DNA of 6,764 nt, taken from NCBI GenBank assembly GCA_026786325.1, contig JAJAYH010000185.1:1-6764 (forward strand). The letters are read 5' to 3'. The stretch is from Alkalinema sp. CAN_BIN05 (lineage in GTDB: Bacteria > Cyanobacteriota > Cyanobacteriia > Leptolyngbyales > Leptolyngbyaceae). The notes beneath the pieces were generated by a model, which saw only the letters and a program-made list of their open reading frames with translations, was not told the DNA's origin and did no database searches. The position numbers were made by a program, and so were the translations under genes. The number at the start of each line of letters is the position of its first letter. Position 1 is the stretch's first letter. Below, in pieces: positions 1 through 5,032 of the stretch.

Positions 1-1
1 G

Positions 2-154
2 CTGTATCCCGGCCATCGGGTGGATATTCGCATGAGCGATCGGAATGCGGATTTTATTGTTTTGCGTGAAGATTATTGCTACTACCGAACGCTACGGGAA
101 AAATTGCATTGGGCAGGTGGCAGAGTTCGTTACGGTCATGAATTGCGCAACTAA
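2..154 (+). CDS. 3' end of an unrecognised protein gene (5' truncated by the window)
   Basis: One frame is open from the left edge and gives 50 residues before a TAA at 152-154; its start lies outside the window. The visible C-terminus begins LYPGHRVDIR and ends RVRYGHELRN. It is basic and rich in Arg and Tyr, with a DYCYYR stretch around residues 24-29, and shows no membrane segment or motif I can assign. A HIP1-core CGATCG lies inside it, so its base composition matches the neighbours. It converges on the GH57 gene, and the hairpin at 197-234 sits about 40 bases beyond its stop. The absence of stops and the stop placed just before a hairpin support it being coding, but 50 codons is short and I do not assign a function. 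Confidence 0.5.
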   Translation: MYPGHRVDIRMSDRNADFIVLREDYCYYRTLREKLHWAGGRVRYGHELRN

Positions 155-196
155 GGCAACGTCTCAAAAACAAAGTCCCCAGCATCGATCGTCTTA

Positions 197-234
197 GCCA
201 ACAGAACCATTCGCAAATAAATGATTCTGTTGGC
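197..234. terminator. Hairpin between convergent genes, possible bidirectional terminator
   Basis: GCCAACAGAACCA (197-209) and TGATTCTGTTGGC (222-234) form a 13-bp stem around a 12-base AT-rich loop. On the minus-strand RNA the single imperfect position becomes a U-G wobble, so the stem is unbroken there; on the plus-strand RNA it is a C-A mismatch. The hairpin lies between two converging stop codons (154 and 270), where a shared terminator would be expected. Neither side has a clear T-run, so it is not a textbook intrinsic terminator. An alternative role is a 3'-end stabilising structure. Confidence 0.5.
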
Positions 235-269
235 GAATCTGCGGAACCTCAAACAATTATATGGGGCGA

Positions 270-1859
270 TTACAGAGGGCGATAAACGCGGTAGTTGATG
301 TTGGGGAAGATGTTATCGATCGCCTCCACCTTTTCCAACCAACCCGAATCAATTTTTCCAGCCCGAATATCCTCATACAGCTTATTAAACCGTTGGACAT
401 GGGATTTTGTTCGCCGTACCGCATAGGGCACCATCGTTCCGGTTCGCATAATGAAGGCCCAATCGGATGACTGCGCTAACAACACTTCACGAGATGCCTG
501 ATTCAGCGCCTTCCATTGCAACTCATCTTCTGGTTCCATTCGTGATAGATCGATCATTCGCTCTGCAATTTTGTGCAAATGAGGATAAACCCAAGCATTC
601 GTATCATTCAGCCAATATTCGTGGAAGCCTTTGTAGCCCCAGCTTGATTGCGAAGGTCGCACCACTTGTTGAGTCGGATTTTCTCGTAAATAATCAGACA
701 GGTGAGTGACTTCGTAGTCTTTTTGGTCAAACCAAGACTTACGCAGGAAATAATCAATAAACCACGGACCTTCATACCACCAATGGCCGAACAGTTCAGC
801 ATCGTACGGCGAAACTACGATCGGTTTGCGGCCCATCATATCGCTCAGACTGCTGACCTGCTGTTTGCGGTTCTCCATGAAATTTGCGGCATGGGACGCG
901 GCTTTTTCCTTAGCCCAATACGGGTCATACAGCGCTTTATCGCTAGAACCGACGGTCTTACCTGTGATGCGGTGATATTTGATTCCTACATTTTTGCGTT
1001 GGCCGTTGGGCATGATGTACGGCTTAATGTACTCATACTCCGCATCCCAGCCCAAATCTCGATAAAACTCACGATATTCAGCCGCCCCCGGATAGCCGAC
1101 TTCCGACGACCAAACTTGCTGCGATGACTCCTGATCGCGGCCAAATGCAGCCACACCAGATTCGGTAAAAACTGGGGCATAGGTGCCAAATCTCGGACGC
1201 GGACGACCGTACAAAATCCCATGGCCATCCGTGAGGAAGTACCGCAGACCCGCATCGGCCACCATCCGCTCTAGCCCTTCGTAGTAGGCACATTCAGGCA
1301 ACCATATGCCCTTGGGCGATCGGCCAAAGGTGTCTTCATAATGTTCTGTCGCGACCTTGATTTGTGCCCATACCGCTTGGGGATACATCTTCATCAGCGG
1401 CAAATATCCGTGGGTTGCGCCGCAGGTAATGATGTCGAGGTTGTTTGAATCTTGGTATTGCTTGAAGGCGGTGATGAGATTGCCGTCGTATTTTTCCCAC
1501 ATCTGTCGGACTTTTTGAAACTCTTCAGCGTAGTATTCCGCCAAATATTTCATGTGGCCGTTGTTTCGATGCCGATCGATTTCGAGTTCTGCGAGTTCTT
1601 CCAAGCCGCCCAAGTGTTCGTTGTAGCGCTCTTGGAGTAGCGGATCTGCCAACATCGAGACCAAGGGCGGAGTCATGCTCATGGTGAGCTTAAAGTCAAC
1701 GCCGTCGCGCTTTAAGCCTTCAAAAACTTGAAGAAGGGGAATATAGGTTTCTGTAATTGCCTCATAAAGCCATTCTTCTTCGAGAACAAAGTCGCTCTCG
1801 GGGTGGCGCACAAATGGTAAGTGAGCGTGGAGAACCAGTGCAACGTATCCATTGCTCAT
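270..1859 (-). CDS. GH57 family 1,4-alpha-glucan branching enzyme
   Basis: This complete 529-residue protein belongs to glycoside hydrolase family 57, cytosolic enzymes that cleave an alpha-1,4 glucan and rejoin the piece through an alpha-1,6 bond to make branched glycogen. The family motifs appear in order: HAHLPF (11-16), GATHGYLP (147-154), WLPECAYYEGLE (186-197, expected nucleophile Glu189), SPYDAELFGHWWYEGP (350-365, expected acid/base Asp353), and a C-terminal block with WGYKGFHEYWLN (407-418). Length and catalytic positions agree with characterised GH57 branching enzymes, and there is no signal peptide. The ATG at 1857-1859 sits ten residues before the first motif; only a weak purine stretch (AGAAAG, 1865-1870) precedes it. 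The gene is divergent from prfC. Some GH57 relatives act mainly as amylases, so family membership is very secure but the exact activity less so; see the finding on the catalytic loop. Confidence 0.93.
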   Translation of the reverse strand: MSNGYVALVLHAHLPFVRHPESDFVLEEEWLYEAITETYIPLLQVFEGLKRDGVDFKLTMSMTPPLVSMLADPLLQERYNEHLGGLEELAELEIDRHRNNGHMKYLAEYYAEEFQKVRQMWEKYDGNLITAFKQYQDSNNLDIITCGATHGYLPLMKMYPQAVWAQIKVATEHYEDTFGRSPKGIWLPECAYYEGLERMVADAGLRYFLTDGHGILYGRPRPRFGTYAPVFTESGVAAFGRDQESSQQVWSSEVGYPGAAEYREFYRDLGWDAEYEYIKPYIMPNGQRKNVGIKYHRITGKTVGSSDKALYDPYWAKEKAASHAANFMENRKQQVSSLSDMMGRKPIVVSPYDAELFGHWWYEGPWFIDYFLRKSWFDQKDYEVTHLSDYLRENPTQQVVRPSQSSWGYKGFHEYWLNDTNAWVYPHLHKIAERMIDLSRMEPEDELQWKALNQASREVLLAQSSDWAFIMRTGTMVPYAVRRTKSHVQRFNKLYEDIRAGKIDSGWLEKVEAIDNIFPNINYRVYRPL

Positions 1860-1906
1860 AAAAACTTTCTTGGAAAGCCAAGACCTAGAACGCGATCTAG
1901 TAACGC

Positions 1907-1935
1907 ATTGTAGGCTATAACGCTCCAGCCCGAAG
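1907..1935 (-). promoter_or_regulatory. Possible promoter of the GH57 gene
   Basis: Read on the minus strand, TACAAT (1912 down to 1907) resembles a sigma-70 -10 box. A weak TTCGGG lies 16 bases upstream as a possible -35. Transcription would start near 1900, giving about 40 bases of leader before the ATG at 1859. The -35 match is poor, so this is a tentative call. Confidence 0.28.
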
Positions 1936-2020
1936 GTTTATCCGGGGTGGTTTTTAGGGAGAGGGAATAGGACCAAAGAGATGATCAAGTTGACCGATCG
2001 AATCTCGCTGGATTCCGGGT

Positions 2021-2025
2021 GAGGT
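2021..2025 (+). promoter_or_regulatory. Shine-Dalgarno-like GAGGT for the prfC leader ORF
   Basis: GAGGT matches the 3' end of 16S rRNA over five bases and ends three bases before the ATG at 2029. The spacing is slightly short but usable. It is the only recognisable ribosome binding sequence near the start of prfC, and it serves the leader ORF rather than prfC, whose own upstream bases (2101-2120) are pyrimidine-rich. The overlapping TAGAAT at 2025-2030 could alternatively be read as a -10 box, but no -35 stands at the right distance. Confidence 0.4.
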
Positions 2026-2028
2026 AGA

Positions 2029-2115
2029 ATGAAGTGCCTTACGCGCTTGAATGCACTACGCCTGAACGCACTATGTCTACTGAATACTATGTCTACTGAA
2101 TACTGTGTCTCCTGA
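2029..2115 (+). CDS. Putative 28-codon leader peptide upstream of prfC
   Basis: The ATG at 2029 opens 28 codons ending in TGA at 2113-2115, five bases before the prfC ATG at 2121. It has a GAGGT ribosome binding-like sequence; prfC has none. The peptide begins MKCLT, then has RLNAL twice, encoded by two 15-bp repeat units, followed by CLLNT and MSTEYCVS from 16-bp units. The last segment resembles the prfC N-terminus because the same repeat carries the prfC start. The peptide is rich in Leu and Asn and lacks any known domain. It could be a regulatory leader that delivers ribosomes to prfC by termination and reinitiation. It could also be a chance ORF produced by repeat expansion. Neither coding use nor conservation can be judged from one sequence. 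Confidence 0.42.
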   Translation: MKCLTRLNALRLNALCLLNTMSTEYCVS

Positions 2116-2133
2116 ATACTATGTCTCCTGAAT
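2044..2133 (+). repeat. Degenerate 15/16-bp tandem repeat spanning the prfC start codon
   Basis: There are six head-to-tail units. CGCTTGAATGCACTA (2044-2058) and CGCCTGAACGCACTA (2059-2073) are 15 bp. TGTCTACTGAATACTA (2074-2089), its near-copy ending in G (2090-2105) and TGTCTCCTGAATACTA (2106-2121) are 16 bp. A final 12-base TGTCTCCTGAAT (2122-2133) lies inside prfC. Neighbouring 16-bp units differ at only one or two bases, so the expansion looks recent or homogenised. The prfC ATG is formed at the junction of the last two units. The unit is not HIP1 or any named element I recognise. Confidence 0.92.
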
Positions 2134-3752
2134 TGCTAGCTGAACTTAAAATTGAGGTCGATCGCCGCCGAAATTTTGCCATCATCTCTCACCCGGATGC
2201 GGGAAAAACAACGCTGACCGAAAAATTGCTGTTGTACGGAGGTGCCATTCATGAAGCTGGGGCAGTGAAAGCGCGCAAAGAACAGCGTCATGCAACTTCT
2301 GACTGGATGGAAATGGAAAAGCAGCGGGGAATTTCCATCACCTCAACGGTGTTGCAGTTTGACTATCGTGACTGTTCAATTAATCTTTTGGATACGCCGG
2401 GACACCAAGATTTTAGTGAAGATACTTACCGGACGTTGGCGGCGGCTGACAATGCGGTGATGTTGATTGATGCCGCAAAGGGACTGGAGCCTCAGACTCG
2501 TAAGCTTTTTGAAGTGTGCCGGATGCGGGAACTTCCGATTTTTACCTTCATCAATAAGATGGATCGCCCAGGTCGTGACCCTTTGGATCTACTTGATGAA
2601 ATTGAAAAAGAATTTCAGATGATGACCTATCCCGTCAATTGGCCCATTGGGAGCGGCGATCGGTTCCGGGGCGTGTTCGATCGGCAAAAACGACAAATTC
2701 ATTTATTTGAACGATCGATAGGTGGGCGAAAAGTCGCAAAAAATACCATTGTGGAGCTAGATGATCCAAATTTAGAGTCGATGTTTGAACCGGATTTGTA
2801 TGCACAGTTCCAAGAAGAACTAGAGCTACTGGATCAGTTGGGCTGCGAGTTGGATTTGGAGGCCATTCATGAAGGATTAATGACTCCTGTGTTTTTTGGC
2901 AGTGCCATGACCAATTTTGGGGTCGAGTTATTTCTGGACTCTTTTTTGAATTACGCTCTGAAGCCCGGTTCCCACGAAAGCACCGAAGGGATCATTGAGC
3001 CGACCTATCCTGAATTCTCGGGCTTTGTGTTTAAGCTTCAAGCCAACATGGATCCTCGTCACCGCGATCGGATTGCTTTTGTGCGGGTCTGTTCGGGCAA
3101 GTTTGAAAAAGACATGTCTGTAACCCATGCGCGATCGGGCAAAGTTGTCCGTCTATCTCGCCCGCAGAAGCTATTTGCTCAAGATCGTGAAGTGATTGAA
3201 GAAGCCTATCCCGGCGATATTATCGGGCTAAACAATCCCGGTGTGTTTGCGATCGGTGACACCATATATATGGGTAAGAAGCTGGAGTACGAAGGAATTC
3301 CATGTTTTTCGCCCGAACTCTTCGCCTATCTTCGTAACCCTAACCCGTCTAAATTCAAGCAATTTCGCAAAGCTGTTTCCGAACTGCGCGAAGAAGGAGC
3401 CGTGCAAATCATGTACTCCAGCGATGAATCTAAACGCGACCCGATTTTGGCGGCGGTGGGGCAATTGCAAATGGAAGTGGTGCAGTTCAGGTTGCAGAGT
3501 GAATATGGAGTCGAGACTCAACTTGATTGGCTGCCCTATTCTGTGGCGCGCTGGGTCGAGGGCGGCTGGGATGCGGTTGAGGCTGTGGGTCGGATGTTTA
3601 ATACACTAGTGGTGAAAGATAGCTGGGAGCGGCCCGTGTTGCTGTTCAAAAACGAGTGGAACTGTCAGCAGCTTGTGGGCGATCATCCTGAGCTGGTGCT
3701 GAATGCGATCGCCCCTGTTGTTGCGGGTAAGGAACCGATCGCCATCACCTAG
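2121..3752 (+). CDS. prfC: Peptide chain release factor 3 (RF3), translational GTPase
   Basis: The product is a 543-residue cytosolic GTPase that acts after peptide release, removing RF1 or RF2 from the ribosome. The GTP-binding motifs are intact: P-loop SHPDAGKTT (23-31), switch I RGISITSTV (69-77), DTPGH (91-95), NKMD (145-148) and GSAM (260-263). Domain II follows from about residue 297, and an RF3-type C-terminal domain continues to the end (for example GQLQMEVVQFRL, 447-458). HPDAGKTT and the overall length fit RF3 rather than EF-G, which is longer. The ATG at 2121 is the first start codon after an in-frame TGA at 2097-2099 and lies close to RRRNFAIISHPDAGKTT, as expected for this family. 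No Shine-Dalgarno precedes it. The start lies inside a tandem repeat, five bases after the stop of a leader ORF. gshB follows 48 bases downstream on the same strand. Confidence 0.97.
   Translation: MSPELLAELKIEVDRRRNFAIISHPDAGKTTLTEKLLLYGGAIHEAGAVKARKEQRHATSDWMEMEKQRGISITSTVLQFDYRDCSINLLDTPGHQDFSEDTYRTLAAADNAVMLIDAAKGLEPQTRKLFEVCRMRELPIFTFINKMDRPGRDPLDLLDEIEKEFQMMTYPVNWPIGSGDRFRGVFDRQKRQIHLFERSIGGRKVAKNTIVELDDPNLESMFEPDLYAQFQEELELLDQLGCELDLEAIHEGLMTPVFFGSAMTNFGVELFLDSFLNYALKPGSHESTEGIIEPTYPEFSGFVFKLQANMDPRHRDRIAFVRVCSGKFEKDMSVTHARSGKVVRLSRPQKLFAQDREVIEEAYPGDIIGLNNPGVFAIGDTIYMGKKLEYEGIPCFSPELFAYLRNPNPSKFKQFRKAVSELREEGAVQIMYSSDESKRDPILAAVGQLQMEVVQFRLQSEYGVETQLDWLPYSVARWVEGGWDAVEAVGRMFNTLVVKDSWERPVLLFKNEWNCQQLVGDHPELVLNAIAPVVAGKEPIAIT
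3706..3713. repeat. Full HIP1 octamer GCGATCGC
   Basis: This perfect palindromic octamer lies near the 3' end of prfC. Many CGATCG cores with imperfect flanks are scattered across the whole window. This density is a hallmark of many cyanobacterial genomes and is the main compositional clue to the host. Confidence 0.85.
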
Positions 3753-3757
3753 CTACG

Positions 3758-3784
3758 TTTCATTGCTGCGTTTCGCGATAAAAT
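3758..3784 (+). promoter_or_regulatory. Possible promoter for gshB in the prfC-gshB gap
   Basis: TAAAAT (3779-3784) is a reasonable -10 box, with TTTCAT (3758-3763) as a poor -35 at a short 15-base spacing. Transcription would start near 3791, only about ten bases before the GTG at 3801 or 22 before the GTG at 3813. If it is not used, gshB must be read through from prfC. Confidence 0.25.
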
Positions 3785-3800
3785 AGGCCAGTTATTCTGC

Positions 3801-4784
3801 GTGGCAACTGCTGTGAAACTGGCCTTTATCATTGACCCGATCGATCGTCTTGATCCCACCCATGACAGCAGTGTGGCCTTAATGGAAGCCGCGCAAGAAA
3901 TGGGCCACGAAGTCTGGATGTTGCTGGCCAATTCATTGACAGTGATGGCGAGTAAAACCTGGGCCACCGTTACGCCTGTGAAACTTGTCCCCGTGACCTT
4001 GGGCGAAAATCGTTGGGTGGCGATCGAATCTTGGTTTGAACTCGGCACGTCTGAGTTTTTGCCGCTCGAAACCTTTGATGTCGTATGGATGCGAATTGAT
4101 CCGCCCGTCAACACGGCTTATCTTTATGCGACTTATTTATTGGATTACGTGAATCCAGCAAAAACCCGTGTGGTCAATGCACCCAGTGGTATTCGGGCGG
4201 CTAATGAAAAAATGTATGCCCTGCAATTTCTGAAATCGATCCCCACCACGATCGTCACCCAAAATAAACAGGTGATCCGTGAGTTTTTAGCCCAAGAAAC
4301 TAGAGTCGTGATGAAACCCTTAGGAGGCAAGGCTGGGGAAGGCATTTTATTTTTAGAAAAGGGCGATCGAAACTTTAATTCCCATGTTGAAATCAGCACC
4401 ATGCAAGGCTCGATTCCGGTCATGGTTCAGACTTATTTGCCGGATGCAAAATTGGGTGACAAACGAGTTATTTTGCTCAACGGGGAGCCGATCGGGGCCG
4501 TGAACCGAGTGCCCACGGGAGATGATTTCCGGGGAAACATGGCAGTCGGTGGACGGGCTGACCAAGTAGATGTAATGCCTCGCGATCGGGAAATTGCGGC
4601 GGAACTAGCTCCGGCTCTACGGCGCGATGGCTTAATTTTTGTGGGAATAGACATCATTGGCGGCAACCTCACGGAAGTCAATGTCACCAGTCCGACGGGC
4701 ATTCGGGAGGTCGATCGGTTGAGCGGCTTGACCCTGGGAATTCAAGTGATGAAATGGCTTGAAAAGGGAATTTCTCCGCACTAA
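3801..4784 (+). CDS. gshB: Glutathione synthetase (ATP-grasp, prokaryotic type)
   Basis: This cytosolic ATP-grasp ligase joins gamma-glutamylcysteine and glycine to make glutathione, the second step of the pathway. At 327 residues it is a normal bacterial GshB. The N-terminal part has KLAFIIDPIDRLDPTHDSS (6-24) and MRIDPPVNTAYLYATYLLD (97-115). The ATP-grasp part has NAPSGIRAANEK (126-137), glycine-rich loop KPLGGKAGEG (172-181), GDKRVILLNGEP (219-230), GNMAVGG (245-251) and the metal and nucleotide-binding end GIDIIGGNLTEVNVTSPTG (282-300). Upstream of the GTG at 3801 the frame runs to the prfC stop without another start codon. A second GTG at 3813 would give MKLAFIID, the usual start of homologues, and may be the true start. 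Neither has a Shine-Dalgarno. A 9-bp inverted repeat encloses both starts. Confidence 0.95.
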   Translation: MATAVKLAFIIDPIDRLDPTHDSSVALMEAAQEMGHEVWMLLANSLTVMASKTWATVTPVKLVPVTLGENRWVAIESWFELGTSEFLPLETFDVVWMRIDPPVNTAYLYATYLLDYVNPAKTRVVNAPSGIRAANEKMYALQFLKSIPTTIVTQNKQVIREFLAQETRVVMKPLGGKAGEGILFLEKGDRNFNSHVEISTMQGSIPVMVQTYLPDAKLGDKRVILLNGEPIGAVNRVPTGDDFRGNMAVGGRADQVDVMPRDREIAAELAPALRRDGLIFVGIDIIGGNLTEVNVTSPTGIREVDRLSGLTLGIQVMKWLEKGISPH

Positions 4785-4807
4785 GAAATTACTCTTAAAA
4801 TAAGATC

Positions 4808-4855
4808 CGGATTGCCCTGACCCTAGGGAGAATATTTGGGAATGAAGGCAATCTG
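4808..4855 (+). terminator. Imperfect stem-loop after gshB, possible terminator
   Basis: GATTGCC (4810-4816) pairs with GGCAATC (4847-4853), extended by one G-U and one C-G pair to 4808 and 4855. The large loop contains the small palindrome CCCTAGGG (4821-4828). A weak T-rich stretch (GTTTATT, 4857-4863) follows. It begins 24 bases past the gshB stop, a sensible place for a terminator, but the loop is long and the T-run interrupted. Flanking 8-base arms ACTCTTAA (4791-4798) and TTAAGAGT (4893-4900) could add an outer stem. Confidence 0.35.
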
Positions 4856-4968
4856 AGTTTATTGGATCAGCGATCGTATGAAATTCTCATTCTTAAGAGT
4901 CCTAGAGTATCCAAAACGACGACTTCAAAATAAGACAAAAAGTGTATTAAATAATGCCGTTTGTTCTA

Positions 4969-4998
4969 GCAGTCTCCTTCTTTTGGAGGAGTAGCTGC
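4969..4998 (+). promoter_or_regulatory. Leader hairpin holding a Shine-Dalgarno-like GGAGGAG
   Basis: CTCCTTC (4974-4980) pairs with GGAGGAG (4985-4991) over seven base pairs, one of them G-U, closing a TTTT tetraloop. GCAG (4969-4972) and CTGC (4995-4998) add a lower stem across a small internal loop. The right arm is a strong Shine-Dalgarno-like sequence, yet no start codon follows at a usable distance; the nearest gene start is at 5033. No T-run follows, so it is not an intrinsic terminator. It is most simply a 5'-leader structure of the sensor gene. Confidence 0.45.
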
Positions 4999-5005
4999 GG
5001 TCCAT

Positions 5006-5026
5006 CTCGTCGTAAATTTAGGCGAG
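5006..5026 (+). promoter_or_regulatory. Second leader hairpin just before the sensor gene start
   Basis: CTCGTC (5006-5011) pairs with GGCGAG (5021-5026), six pairs including one U-G, around a nine-base AU-rich loop. It ends six bases before the ATG at 5033 and would hold the only nearby purine stretch (AGGCGAG) in its right arm. The stem is short and may be chance. Confidence 0.35.
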
Positions 5027-5032
5027 TATGAT

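Noticed and set aside
702..1127. 141-codon plus-strand ORF opposite the GH57 gene, and similar ORFs opposite or in other frames of prfC, gshB and the sensor gene
   Set aside because: They lie wholly inside genes with strong family motifs, have no ribosome binding site or recognisable domain, and read like frame shadows.
1929..1955. Terminator-like CCCG...CGGG followed by TTTTT on the plus strand
   Set aside because: The stem is only four base pairs and there is no plus-strand gene upstream for it to terminate.
1990..2030. TTGACC (1990-1995) and TAGAAT (2025-2030) as a prfC promoter
   Set aside because: The two boxes are 29 bases apart, far from the usual 17, and neither has a partner at the right distance. 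I leave the prfC promoter unassigned. If TAGAAT were a real -10 box, the leader start at 2029 would not be transcribed.
4797..4935. Direct repeat AAAATAAGA at 4797-4805 and 4927-4935, considered as flanks of a small element
   Set aside because: The repeats are short and AT-rich, and the 121 bases between them show no coding or mobile-element features; chance is adequate.
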